A program made the position numbers and the translations under genes. A stretch of 64,000 bases of DNA from Brooklawnia sp032229645 (GTDB taxonomy: Bacteria; Actinomycetota; Actinomycetes; Propionibacteriales; Propionibacteriaceae), in assembly GCA_963722295.1 (NCBI GenBank), contig CAVRLB010000001.1:1109943-1173942 (forward strand). Reading direction: 5' to 3'. The notes under the pieces were generated by a model, which was not told where the DNA came from, did no database searches, and saw only the letters and a list, made by a program, of their open reading frames with translations. Numbering within the stretch: the first letter of the stretch is position 1; every line of letters begins with the position of its first letter. Positions 32,601 to 41,819 of this stretch are shown here, in pieces.

Positions 32601-34021
32601 AGCTTGAATACCTTCTTCGGGTTATCCACGACGAGCTTGCGGGCCTGCTCGAGCGCCTCGTCCTCGTCGAGACGATGCACCGCGACCAGGTTGGCCAGAT
32701 GTGCGGCGTCCATGCGGCGCATCATGTCGTGACGAGCCGGAATCGAGCAGAATGCGCGGGTGTCGTCGATCATTCCGGAGATCCGGCTGAAACCGGCCAT
32801 CTCGGTGACGGCTTCCTTGAAACGCATGATCGATTGGGGAGCATCGATGAACCACCACGGGACGCCGATGAAGACCGAGCGGTAGAACCCGGCAAGCGGC
32901 GCGATTTCGCGGCTGTACACATCCTCGTCAAGGGTGAACAGCACCAGGTTGAGGTTCGGATGGTTGCCGAAGGCATTGAGCATCTCGCGGGTGGCGCGGG
33001 TGACCTCCAGGGCATGCGGAATGTCGCAGCCGACATCGGCCCCGTACTTCTCGAAGGTGGCGCGGTCGTGGTCACGCAAGGATCCCGGGTGCAGCGTCAG
33101 CGTCAAGCCGTCCTCGGTGGCCATGCGCACCTGGTCCATGATCAGGTGGTGGTGCAGGGCGTCGGCCTCGGCAGCAGTGATCTGCCCGGCGCGAGCCTTG
33201 GCGTAGAGCCGCTCGGCATCCTGCGCGTCGAGGTAGGCGGCGTTCAGATCCTGGATGCCATGGTCGGTGCTCACTCCGCCGTGAGCCTTGAAGTAGGCGC
33301 GACGGCTCTCCAACGCTGCGGTGAATCCGGCCAGCGTGCTCACGTCGAGCCCGGCAATCTCGCCGAGCCTGTCGGCGCGCTCATTCCAGTCAGGGCTACC
33401 GGGCAGCAGGTACTTGTCGGGACGGAAGGTCGGCGCGACGTGGTGCTTTGCCGCGAACTCGGCATCGGCGGCAAGCAGGTCATGCTCGTGTAGGTCATCG
33501 CAGGGGTCATCGGTCGTGGCGATGAACTCGATATTGAACTGGTCCATCAGGGCACGCGGACGATGATCCTCATCATCGATCCACGCCTGAATGGTGTCGT
33601 AGATCTCGTCGGCGGTCGCTGCACTCGGACGCTGAGTGACACCGAAAACACCCACCAGCTGATCGGTCAGCCAGTAGCGCATCGCCGTGCCGTTGAAATC
33701 GGCCCAGTGCGCGCAGAAGGTCCGCCAAGCATTGCGGTTGTCTGTCTCGGTCATGTCGCTACGAGTGACCGGAACACCCAACGCGGACAACTCCACACCG
33801 TTGGCGTGCAGAATCCGATTGATGTAGTGATCGGGAGTCAGCAGCAGCCTGGTGGGATTATCGAACGAAAGATCCTCGCTCAGCCACGCGGGAGGCACGT
33901 GCCCGTGCGGCGAGATGATCGGCAGATCCTTGGTTGCGGCATAGATACCGCGCGCGATCCGGCGGACGGCCTCGTCCGGGGGAAATAGGCGGTCGTCATG
34001 CAAGGTCAGTTCAGATCCCAT
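32597..34021 (-). CDS. uxaC: Glucuronate isomerase
   Basis: About 474 residues, the usual size of UxaC. SPHGHVPPAWL near the N-terminus supplies the metal-binding HxH, and the mid and C-terminal FNIEFIATTDDPCDDL, LHPGSLRDHD, DIPHALEVTR and GMIDDTRAF are characteristic. It isomerises D-glucuronate to D-fructuronate (and galacturonate to tagaturonate). I take the second ATG (34021) as start; the first at 34030 leaves no room for a ribosome site. It is divergent from the LarA-family gene, with repeats in the shared promoter region. Confidence 0.92.
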   Translation of the reverse strand: MGSELTLHDDRLFPPDEAVRRIARGIYAATKDLPIISPHGHVPPAWLSEDLSFDNPTRLLLTPDHYINRILHANGVELSALGVPVTRSDMTETDNRNAWRTFCAHWADFNGTAMRYWLTDQLVGVFGVTQRPSAATADEIYDTIQAWIDDEDHRPRALMDQFNIEFIATTDDPCDDLHEHDLLAADAEFAAKHHVAPTFRPDKYLLPGSPDWNERADRLGEIAGLDVSTLAGFTAALESRRAYFKAHGGVSTDHGIQDLNAAYLDAQDAERLYAKARAGQITAAEADALHHHLIMDQVRMATEDGLTLTLHPGSLRDHDRATFEKYGADVGCDIPHALEVTRATREMLNAFGNHPNLNLVLFTLDEDVYSREIAPLAGFYRSVFIGVPWWFIDAPQSIMRFKEAVTEMAGFSRISGMIDDTRAFCSIPARHDMMRRMDAAHLANLVAVHRLDEDEALEQARKLVVDNPKKVFKL

Positions 34022-34055
34022 GCGCCACATTCTCGTCGATACCCCCGAACTGCCC

Positions 34056-34080
34056 CAACAGTTGCCAGCTGTTGCCAGCT
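34056..34080. promoter_or_regulatory. Repeat/operator candidate between uxaC and larA-like gene
   Basis: Two tandem copies of GTTGCCAGCT (34061-34070 and 34071-34080) overlap an inverted repeat CAACAG-N7-CTGTTG (34056-34074). The site lies in the 143-bp divergent region and may bind the LacI regulator encoded at 35472-36515. Confidence 0.45.
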
Positions 34081-34164
34081 GCCCTACCGGCGGCAGATCT
34101 CTCGGGGTAAAACGACGACCGCGGGCTGTATCGTGAACTCAGCGATCTCAATCAGGAGCGTGTC

Positions 34165-35436
34165 ATGTCCATATCTACCGTCGGCGGCCCGGGCTATCAC
34201 ATCGGTGTCGAGGAGTTCGAAGGCTTCGTCGCTGAAGCGATCGGCAGGATCGATCTGGCCGGCAAGAGTCTGTGCTTGATCATCCCGGACGATACGCGGG
34301 GCTGCCCGATGCCGCGCATCCTACGCGCCGTATACCAGGCGGTCGCGGGCAAGGCCGCCAGCATCAGCTGCGTCATCGCACTGGGCACCCACGAGTACAT
34401 GGAGCCCGATGAGATCGCGCTCTGGACGGCCGGCGATCCCGACGCCGACCTTGGGCAGGTCTACCCCGGCATGCCGATCGTCAACCATCTGTGGAAAGAC
34501 CCCGAGCAACTGGTCAACGTCGGCCATATCGACGCCGATCGCATCAACGAACTATCCGGTGGGCGCCTGAATCTGGGCACCGATGTGCTGATCAACAAGA
34601 CCGTGGTGGACGCCGACGTGAAGATCATCGTCGGCCCTATCCTGCCGCACGAGGTCGTCGGCATCTCCGGTGGCAACAAGTACTTCATCCCCGGCTGCGC
34701 CGCTCACGAACTGATCGATATGACCCACTGGGTGGGAGCACTGATCACCTCAGCGAAGATGATCGGATCTCCCGGAATCACTCCGGTGCGCGCCATGATC
34801 AACGAGGGCGCAGCTCTGATTTCCGGCGAAAAATATTGTCTGGCATTCGTGGTCAAGGCGTACTCCGACGAACTGGAGTCCGCATCTTTCGGTAGTCCCG
34901 AGGACGCCTGGGCCGAGCAGGCGAAGGTGACCGCGCAGACCCACATTGAGTATGTCGATGAGCCGTTCACCAACGTCATCGCCGAGATCCCGACGCGCTA
35001 CCACGACATCTGGACCGCCGCCAAGGGCTTCTATAAGACCGAGCCCGCAGTCGCCGATGGCGGCGAGACGATCATCTACGCCCCCCACATCACCACGGTC
35101 TCAGAAGCCCATCCGGAGATCTACCAGATCGGCTACCACTGCCGCGACTACTTTGTGAAGCAATGGGAGACGTTCAAAGACGTGCCCTGGGGCGTGCTGG
35201 CGCATTCCACGCATGCCCGCGGAGCAGGTACTTACGATCCCGAAACCGGTGTCGAGAACTGCCGACTGAAGCTGACCTTTGCCACCCAGATCTCAGCCGA
35301 GGTCTGCGCGTCGATCAATGTCGGCTACCGGGATCCGGCGACCATTCCCGCACTCATGGACGATCCCAGTTTCCATGTGGTGACCGATGCCGGCGAGGTG
35401 CTGTTCCGGCTGAGCTCGGAGCGTCCGGAAAGCTGA
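34165..35436 (+). CDS. LarA-superfamily nickel-dependent hydroxyacid racemase/epimerase
   Basis: A 423-residue LarA homologue. All core motifs are visible: PDDTR at 41-45 (substrate Arg45), GTHEYM with His76, LPHEVVGISGGNK with His162 and Lys172 (the residue that carries the nickel-pincer cofactor), and a further histidine at 188 as likely nickel ligand. Family members invert the carbon next to the carboxylate; reported substrates include lactate, malate and D-gluconate. Its divergence from uxaC-uxuB suggests D-mannonate/D-gluconate 2-epimerisation. It needs the LarB/LarC/LarE cofactor pathway, not seen in this window. GAGCGTGTC precedes the ATG. Confidence 0.85.
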   Translation: MSISTVGGPGYHIGVEEFEGFVAEAIGRIDLAGKSLCLIIPDDTRGCPMPRILRAVYQAVAGKAASISCVIALGTHEYMEPDEIALWTAGDPDADLGQVYPGMPIVNHLWKDPEQLVNVGHIDADRINELSGGRLNLGTDVLINKTVVDADVKIIVGPILPHEVVGISGGNKYFIPGCAAHELIDMTHWVGALITSAKMIGSPGITPVRAMINEGAALISGEKYCLAFVVKAYSDELESASFGSPEDAWAEQAKVTAQTHIEYVDEPFTNVIAEIPTRYHDIWTAAKGFYKTEPAVADGGETIIYAPHITTVSEAHPEIYQIGYHCRDYFVKQWETFKDVPWGVLAHSTHARGAGTYDPETGVENCRLKLTFATQISAEVCASINVGYRDPATIPALMDDPSFHVVTDAGEVLFRLSSERPES

Positions 35437-35471
35437 TCGTGGGTCTCGGGGGCCCGTCAATGCCCGATGAA

Positions 35472-36515
35472 TTAAGGCTGGGTCCCTAAACGCCGAGGAG
35501 CCGGACCGGTCGACTCTCGGACGATCAGCCGCATCGGCAAGACGGTCGGGCGGTCGGCGCTGACCTCCGGCTCCTGGCCGTTGGCCAACGCGATGATAGT
35601 GCGTGCCGCGCGTTCACCGAGCAAGGTGAGCGGGGAGGCGACCGTCGTCAGGCCCGGAGTGACCAAGTCGGAGACGAAGACATTGTCAATACCCACGACA
35701 GACAGCTCACCGGGAATATGGACTCCGACCGCCCGGGCCGCGCGCATCACGCCGACGGCGACGATGTCGTTGAAGCAGATGACCCCGGTGACGTGCTGCT
35801 CGCGGATCTGCGGAAAGATGCTCATACCGCCGCGCACCGTCGGTGCAGTCGGGCCCACACGATGATCTACCAGGTCGAGTTCGTAACAGCCCTCCCTGAA
35901 GGCCCGCTGCCTGGCCCCGTCGGCCCATGACGTACTCGGGCCGGTGACGTATGCCACCCGCCGGTGTCCCAGCTCGGCCAGGTGTTCCAGCGCCCGGCGC
36001 ATACCTCGCGCATTGTCGGTGATGACACTTGGGATGCCTGGCACCAGCCGGTTCAACGAGACGATCGGGGCAACCTTCGCTGCATGGCGCAGAACCGAGT
36101 CCGGCAGCCGCGAGGTGGCCACGATCATGCCGTCGACGATGGGCGTCGTCCGATCGAAGAGCCTGCGTTCGAGTTCGTCGTTCTCCTGCGAATCGGCCAG
36201 CAGGATCGAATAGTCCTCGGCGACCGCCACATGCTCGGCGCCGCGGATGATACCGAAGAAGAACGGATTGGTGATATCTGTGGCGCTGATCCCGAGCATC
36301 TTCGACTGCCGGCTCGTCTCGGCCCTGACCGCCTGCGGCGCACGGTAGCCCAGTTCGGCTGCAACCTCATGGATGTGGGCTGCTGTTCTTGGGCTCACTC
36401 GTCCTGGACGGGAAAACGCCCGGGAGACTGTCGACGGGCTGACCCCGGCTACTGCGGCCACATCGTAGATGGTGACGGCCTTACCTGCTGAGCCCGGGTT
36501 GTCCACGCTGAACAC
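35472..36515 (-). CDS. LacI-family transcriptional regulator
   Basis: The helix-turn-helix VTIYDVAAVAGVSPSTVSRAF is near the N-terminus, followed by the hinge and a ligand-binding domain (LGISATDITNPFFFGIIRGAE to the C-terminal PTVLPMRLIVRESTG). The frame is open up to 36776, but the upstream ~87 codons are not LacI-like. The start is therefore probably one of the GTG codons at 36515 or 36506. It lies between the hexuronate genes and gnd and is divergent from gnd, so it may control both in response to a sugar acid. Confidence 0.85.
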   Translation of the reverse strand: MFSVDNPGSAGKAVTIYDVAAVAGVSPSTVSRAFSRPGRVSPRTAAHIHEVAAELGYRAPQAVRAETSRQSKMLGISATDITNPFFFGIIRGAEHVAVAEDYSILLADSQENDELERRLFDRTTPIVDGMIVATSRLPDSVLRHAAKVAPIVSLNRLVPGIPSVITDNARGMRRALEHLAELGHRRVAYVTGPSTSWADGARQRAFREGCYELDLVDHRVGPTAPTVRGGMSIFPQIREQHVTGVICFNDIVAVGVMRAARAVGVHIPGELSVVGIDNVFVSDLVTPGLTTVASPLTLLGERAARTIIALANGQEPEVSADRPTVLPMRLIVRESTGPAPRRLGTQP

Positions 36516-36699
36516 TCTAACCGACCGATGTCTTCCACGAGCAGTGCTCGCCGGTGGCAACAATGGCCAGATTCCACGTCGAACACCCGAGATCGACCGA
36601 TTTGGCCGTAGCGTTGCTCTAGACAATGACTCGATGGCTGAGGCGACGGGGAGGGCCACCAAGAGCGGTGGTCCGCCGCAATCGGACGACCACGGCGAT

Positions 36700-36717
36700 G
36701 GTTGCTGGCATGCAACC
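36700..36717. promoter_or_regulatory. Inverted repeat upstream of gnd
   Basis: GGTTGC-N6-GCAACC, perfect 6-bp arms, lies 60 bases before the gnd start. The GTTGC half-site is also present in the repeats upstream of the larA-like gene, hinting at one shared regulator. Confidence 0.4.
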
Positions 36718-36776
36718 TGCCGGGCCGAAGTGCGGTCCAGGATCGTTTGGCTCGACACAGCAAGGAGAAGCAGCAT

Positions 36777-38219
36777 ATGTCAGACAAGGCCAATATCGGC
36801 GTCGTCGGTATGGCGGTGATGGGATCCAATCTCGCCCGCAATCTCGCCCACAAGGGCTTCACCGTCGCGATCTTTAACCGGACCTACGCGAAAACTCAGC
36901 AGGTACTGGCCGATCATGGCCACGAAGGCACGTTCATCGGATCAGAGTCGATCGCCGACTTCGTCGCCTCGATCGAACATCCGCGTTCCATCATCGTCAT
37001 GGTGAAGGCCGGCGCGGCCACCGACGCCACCATCGACGAGTTGCTTCCCTATCTGGAGCCGGGCGATATCATCTTGGACGCCGGCAATGCGTTCTTCCGC
37101 GACACCATCCGCCGCGAGAAGGAGATCTCCGCCAAGGGATTCCATTTCGTCGGAACCGGCGTGTCCGGCGGCGAGTACGGCGCGCTGACCGGACCGTCCA
37201 TCATGCCCGGCGGTACCCCGGAGAGCTACCAGATCGTCGGACCCATGCTGGAGGCCATCTCGGCTCATGTGGGCGACGAACCCTGCTGCACCTGGATCGG
37301 CCCCAACGGCGCAGGCCACTTCGTGAAGATGATCCATAACGGCATCGAATACTCTGATATGCAGGTCATCGGCGAGGCTTATGAACTGCTGAAGGCCGCA
37401 GGCATCGGCAACGACGAGGCCGCCGAGATCTTCACGAGCTGGAACGCCGGCGAATTGGCAAGCTACCTCATCGAGATCACCGCCGACGTGCTCGGCCAAA
37501 AGGATCCGCAGACCGGCGCTGCTCTGGTCGACGTGATCAAGGATCGCGCCGGCATGAAGGGCACCGGCACGTGGACCGTGCAGACCGCTCTCGAGTTGGG
37601 TGTTCCGGTCAATGGAATCGCCGAGTCGGTCTTTGCTCGCGCCGAATCGAGCCACGACGATCTGCGGGCCGCGGCCCAGCAGACCCTGCAGGGTCCCGAC
37701 CGTTCCCTGCAGGTGCCTGACAAGGCTGCCTTCGTCGAAGACGTGCGGCAGGCGCTCTGGGCGTCCAAGGTTGTTGCCTACTCTCAGGGCTTCGACGAGA
37801 TTCGCACCGGCGGCATGGAGTTCGGCTGGGATATCAATGTTGCCGACTGCGCGAAGATCTGGCGTGATGGCTGCATCATTCGCGCCAAGCTGCTGGAGAA
37901 CATCCGCCAGGAATACTCGGCCAACGCTGACCTGGTCTCGCTGATGTGCGCCCCCTCGGTCGCGCCTCAGCTGGCGCAGTACAACGATTCGTGGCGCCGG
38001 GTGGTATCTGCCGCCGTGCAGTCAGGCGTCTCGGCTCCGGTCTTCTCGAGCTCGCTGGCCTACTACGACATGGCCCGCGCGCCGCGTAACAACGCCGCGC
38101 TCACCCAGGGACTGCGAGACTACTTCGGCTCGCACACCTATGAGCGCGTCGACCAGCCGGGCCACTTCCACCTGGATTGGTCGGGCGACCGCTCCGAGTC
38201 GAAGACTTCGGACGACTGA
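36777..38219 (+). CDS. gnd: 6-phosphogluconate dehydrogenase, decarboxylating
   Basis: About 480 residues, the long decarboxylating form. The start ATG has AAGGAG 9 bases ahead. The coenzyme motif GVVGMAVMG lies at 8-16 and NRT near 34. VGTGVSGGEYGALTGPSIMP and the catalytic HFVKMIHNGIEYSDMQ follow; the C-terminal dimer tail ends with RVDQPGHFHLDWSG. It converts 6-phosphogluconate to ribulose 5-phosphate, making NADPH. Position beside the LacI gene and the hexuronate genes suggests that it may take carbon from gluconate as well as from glucose 6-phosphate. Confidence 0.96.
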   Translation: MSDKANIGVVGMAVMGSNLARNLAHKGFTVAIFNRTYAKTQQVLADHGHEGTFIGSESIADFVASIEHPRSIIVMVKAGAATDATIDELLPYLEPGDIILDAGNAFFRDTIRREKEISAKGFHFVGTGVSGGEYGALTGPSIMPGGTPESYQIVGPMLEAISAHVGDEPCCTWIGPNGAGHFVKMIHNGIEYSDMQVIGEAYELLKAAGIGNDEAAEIFTSWNAGELASYLIEITADVLGQKDPQTGAALVDVIKDRAGMKGTGTWTVQTALELGVPVNGIAESVFARAESSHDDLRAAAQQTLQGPDRSLQVPDKAAFVEDVRQALWASKVVAYSQGFDEIRTGGMEFGWDINVADCAKIWRDGCIIRAKLLENIRQEYSANADLVSLMCAPSVAPQLAQYNDSWRRVVSAAVQSGVSAPVFSSSLAYYDMARAPRNNAALTQGLRDYFGSHTYERVDQPGHFHLDWSGDRSESKTSDD

Positions 38220-38273
38220 GCTGGGCGTAACGGCTGATCGTCGGCTCACCGCCAGTTGATCAGCACACCGGCG

Positions 38274-38322
38274 GCTGCCGAAATACACAGCGACTAGCGA
38301 AATGTCGCGGTGTTTCGGCAGC
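38274..38322. terminator. Long hairpin between gnd and thioesterase gene
   Basis: GCTGCCGAAA...CAC and GTGTTTCGGCAGC pair, extended by GCGAC/GTCGC, giving a stem of about 19 pairs with one bulge. It lies between convergent genes and probably terminates both. Confidence 0.75.
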
Positions 38323-38390
38323 TGTTGCGCATTCCGGCAGTCGATGAGAGCAAGGAGCGGCTGTGACCGGAGCCCGCTACTGAGGGCGAC

Positions 38391-39257
38391 TCAACCGGTG
38401 ATCAGCAGCCTCTCCAGCGCGGCACGGCCGGCCTCGGGTAACGGGCGCTTGTGACCGTCACTGTCGGCGCAGACCATCACCGTGCGTGCCTTCGCATGGA
38501 CGGTGCCGTCCAGCGGGTCAATGATCTCGGTGGCCAGCACCAGCGAATTCGAGCCCAGGTGAACCGGCGCGGTCAGCACATGGAAGGGCTCGATGCGAAA
38601 CATCATCTGCACCAGATAGTCAATGTCTTGCCGGACGATCAGCCAGCGCACCGCGTCGGCGTTACCCGTTGCGACGCGAGCCATCGACGGATCGGCGCTT
38701 GTCGTCATGTCGATGCGTCCGGCCAGCACATAGTCGAGATAGCAGACATTGTTGACATGCTGGTACCGGTCGGGATCCGACCAGCGAACCTTGACCGGGG
38801 TGATCCTGCCGCGTCCCGAAAGCTCGGGGGATGCCAACTCCGGCAATGGCGCGGTCTCCTCGGTGAGCCAGGACGCGAAGAATCCGCGTTCCAGGCGGGT
38901 GAGGCGTCGCGGCACCATCCGCTCGAAATCGAAGGGGCAGACGACCGTGCGTGCCTCCACGCACAACCTGTCGTCCTGAATCAGCCGGTAGCCGATCACC
39001 ACCCTTGCCGCACCCAGTTCGGCCACCCAGACCTCGGCACGCAGCGGATCGTCACTGAAGTGGATCGGACTGCGGTACGAGAGCTGGTGGCCGACCACCA
39101 CCACTCCCTCATCGAGCATCTCGGAGGCCTTGCCCGACAGCATGAACTCGGCGCGCGCCTGCTGCAGATACTCGGCCACCACCACATTGTTGACATGCCC
39201 CTGAGCGTCCAGATCTGTCCAGCGCAGTTGAACCCACGCCACGAAACCAGCATTCAT
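38391..39257 (-). CDS. Acyl-CoA thioesterase, double hot-dog (4HBT) protein
   Basis: A 288-residue protein made of two tandem 4-hydroxybenzoyl-CoA thioesterase folds. The first is marked by VQLRWTDLDAQGHVNNVVVAEY, the second by VKVRWSDPDRYQHVNNVCYLDY; each contains the conserved Asp and the N-x-x-Y helix. Such proteins release fatty acids from acyl-CoA. Its start overlaps the acyl-CoA ligase stop by four bases, so the two act in the same unit, possibly as opposing steps of fatty acid turnover. Confidence 0.88.
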   Translation of the reverse strand: MNAGFVAWVQLRWTDLDAQGHVNNVVVAEYLQQARAEFMLSGKASEMLDEGVVVVGHQLSYRSPIHFSDDPLRAEVWVAELGAARVVIGYRLIQDDRLCVEARTVVCPFDFERMVPRRLTRLERGFFASWLTEETAPLPELASPELSGRGRITPVKVRWSDPDRYQHVNNVCYLDYVLAGRIDMTTSADPSMARVATGNADAVRWLIVRQDIDYLVQMMFRIEPFHVLTAPVHLGSNSLVLATEIIDPLDGTVHAKARTVMVCADSDGHKRPLPEAGRAALERLLITG

Positions 39258-41125
39258 CGCGGCACCAGATCAGACATCGGGGCGTCGTCCGCATACATCG
39301 CCTCGATCGCATCGGCGTACACGGAATTCACCTCGTCACGACGCACCTTCAGACTGGGAGTCAAGGTGCCGTCTGCCAGGCTCAGCTCGGCCGGCAGAAT
39401 CGTATACCGCTTGATCTGTTCCCAGCGTTCCAGCCGGGCGTTGACCTTGCGCATGAACCGGTCGATAGAGTTGCGAATGCCGGGTTCCCGGGTCAGTTCC
39501 GCGTAGCTCAGATCACTCTTGCCGCGCCGGGCAGCCCACTTGTGCAACTGGCCTTCGTCCAGGGCAACCAGTGCGGTGACGAACTTACGGTCCTGGCCGA
39601 TCGCCACAACCTGACTGACGTAGGGAATGTTCGCCATCACGGCGCCCTCGATCTTCTGCGGGGCGACGAACTTGCCATTCGAGGTCTTGAAGAGGTCCTT
39701 CTTGCGGTCGGTGATGGTCAGATAGCCATCGGCGTCCAGCGTCCCGATATCGCCGGTGCCATACCAGCCGTCGTCGAACGCCTCGGCGGTCTCGTCAGGA
39801 AGATGGTGGTATCCACGGGCGATCGTGGGGCCCTTCACCAGCACTTCGCCGTCGTCGGCCAACCGCACCTCCAAACCGGGAATCACCGGGCCAACCGTTC
39901 CGAATCTCGGACGATCGGGCAGGTTCAAGAAGGTGATGGCGGCGGTCTCGGTCGCGCCGTAGCCTTCGATGACGGTGATGCCCGCGCTAAAGAACCACTC
40001 CTGAACCTGGCCGGACAGCTTCGCCGAGCCCGAGATCATGAACCTCATCCGGCCGCCCAGCCTGCGGTTGAGCCGGCTGAAGACCAGCCGGTCCGCGATC
40101 GCGTAACGCGCCCTGAGCACGACCGGCAGCGGACGACCGGCCAGCCGATAGGGGTGCGATTCGCGGCCCACCTTGAAGGCCCACCGGGAGATACGTCCCT
40201 TTAGACCGTTCTGCGGGTACATCGTCATCACGGCCGACCGGACCTTCTCGAAGATCCGGGGCACGCCGACCAGGATTGTCGGGTGGGTTTCGGCCAGCCC
40301 ATCCACGATGTGGTCCACACGCCCGTCCACGATCGCCCGGAACCCGATCTGAAGCTGCACCGAAAGCAGGTCGCGTCCGAAAACATGGCTGAGCGGCAAC
40401 CACAGATAGAGCACGTCATCGGGGAAGACGAAGTCGTAGTACTGCATGGCCGCGCCCTCATAGGTCCAGCTGCGGTGGAGCAGTTCGACGCCCTTGGGGT
40501 CTCCGGTGGTGCCCGAAGTGTAGATCAGCGTCGACAAAGAATCCGGGCCAAGCGTGGCAATTGCCTCGTCCACACAGCCGGGGTTCGCCACCAGGTGTTC
40601 GGCACCACGCTCGAGCAGTTCAGACCAGGTGATGACGCGATCATCGGCTTCGGCGTCGGCCGGCCGGTCATCGTCGATGAGAATGACATGGCTGAGCTGA
40701 TCGTCCAGTTGAGCCGCCTGCCGAACTTTCTCGAGTTGAGCGTTGTTCTCCAGCACCATCATCACCGAATTCGAATCGCTGACGATGTGCGACATGTCGT
40801 CGACATTTGTATTCGGGTAGACAGTGGTGGTCGCAGCGGCCGCGCAGGCGATACCCAGGTCGGCCTCGATCCACTCCAAACGAGTGGCGCATGCGATGGC
40901 GACCCGCTGCTCGTATTGCAGACCCAGCGATAGCAGCCCGGCGGCGGCATGATCGACGACTCCGCGCACCTCGGCCCAGGTGACATCCCGCCAGCCATCA
41001 CCCTGCGGCACGGTGAAGGCGACTTTCGCCGGATCCGCGGCCACCCGGTTGCGGAACATCGTCGGGTAGTCGTTGGCGCACTGCGCAAGAATCGTCTGGG
41101 CGATCTGCTGTGCGTTGGCGTTCAT
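39254..41125 (-). CDS. Long-chain fatty acid-CoA ligase (AMP-forming)
   Basis: A 623-residue adenylate-forming enzyme. The P-loop-like LSTLIYTSGTTGDPKGVE, GYGATETAA, the YGTGDIGTLDADGYLTITDRKKD hinge segment (read in two halves) and the C-terminal catalytic lysine region are present. It is of the FadD15/FAA1 type common in actinobacteria, which has an insertion before the hinge and no signal peptide. It activates long-chain fatty acids with CoA and ATP. MarR-type regulator divergent upstream; the intergenic region is about 145 bases. Confidence 0.92.
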   Translation of the reverse strand: MNANAQQIAQTILAQCANDYPTMFRNRVAADPAKVAFTVPQGDGWRDVTWAEVRGVVDHAAAGLLSLGLQYEQRVAIACATRLEWIEADLGIACAAAATTTVYPNTNVDDMSHIVSDSNSVMMVLENNAQLEKVRQAAQLDDQLSHVILIDDDRPADAEADDRVITWSELLERGAEHLVANPGCVDEAIATLGPDSLSTLIYTSGTTGDPKGVELLHRSWTYEGAAMQYYDFVFPDDVLYLWLPLSHVFGRDLLSVQLQIGFRAIVDGRVDHIVDGLAETHPTILVGVPRIFEKVRSAVMTMYPQNGLKGRISRWAFKVGRESHPYRLAGRPLPVVLRARYAIADRLVFSRLNRRLGGRMRFMISGSAKLSGQVQEWFFSAGITVIEGYGATETAAITFLNLPDRPRFGTVGPVIPGLEVRLADDGEVLVKGPTIARGYHHLPDETAEAFDDGWYGTGDIGTLDADGYLTITDRKKDLFKTSNGKFVAPQKIEGAVMANIPYVSQVVAIGQDRKFVTALVALDEGQLHKWAARRGKSDLSYAELTREPGIRNSIDRFMRKVNARLERWEQIKRYTILPAELSLADGTLTPSLKVRRDEVNSVYADAIEAMYADDAPMSDLVPR

Positions 41126-41279
41126 GGCGCTCCTCGTTGGCCACCGATTCCGAGTAGCCGAAGATCATCTGCGGACCCTTGATCCTAACGCCCGTTGTGC
41201 ATTCCCGGTCGCGTGCACCGGCCGACCGCGGGCTCACCCCCGTGATTAAGCATTCAACTGCCCCACTAAGATGGGCGCC

Positions 41280-41819
41280 ATGTCTGAGCAGGAAGTTCGC
41301 TGGCTGACGCCATCCCAGCAAGTCACATGGCGCAACTGGCTGGATGCCGTTGCTTGGATCAATGAGCAGCTCAATGCCGATCTGCGTCCGCATTGCCTCG
41401 ATCTCAACGAATATGAGGTACTGGTCGTCTTGTCCGAATCTCCGGGTCACTGCATCCGGATGTCTCAGCTGGCCGACGGCGCCAACCAGTCCAGATCCCG
41501 GTTGACCCATACCGTCAACCGGATGGAGGCCGACGGGCTGATCGTGCGCGAGACCGCTACCCGCGACCGGCGCGGCGTGGTCGCCCGGCTCACCGACAAG
41601 GGTCTCAGGCTGCTCGAGGGGGCCGCTCCAGATCACGTCGCATCCGTGCGCCGAGTGCTTATCGACCCAATCGACGAGAACGATTGGGAAGCTCTCGGCC
41701 GGGCGATGAAAGCCGTTCTGGATGCCAGCGGAACCGAGTCCAAGGCCAACTCCGCAACAGCCGAGCCTGGCGGCCCTGCGCGGTCGGCGGCCGCCACCGC
41801 AGACGGAGCCTGCCGGTGA
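41280..41819 (+). CDS. MarR-family transcriptional regulator
   Basis: About 179 residues with a winged helix: LDLNEYEVLVVLSESP, then MSQLADGANQSRSRLTHTVNRM and the wing ETATRDRRGVVARLTDKG. Two ATG codons (41271 and 41280) compete; neither has a strong ribosome site, so a leaderless start is possible. It overlaps the following oxidase by GTGA and is divergent from the acyl-CoA ligase, so it may control either or both. The C-terminal 25 residues are Ala/Gly rich and not conserved. Confidence 0.85.
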   Translation: MSEQEVRWLTPSQQVTWRNWLDAVAWINEQLNADLRPHCLDLNEYEVLVVLSESPGHCIRMSQLADGANQSRSRLTHTVNRMEADGLIVRETATRDRRGVVARLTDKGLRLLEGAAPDHVASVRRVLIDPIDENDWEALGRAMKAVLDASGTESKANSATAEPGGPARSAAATADGACR

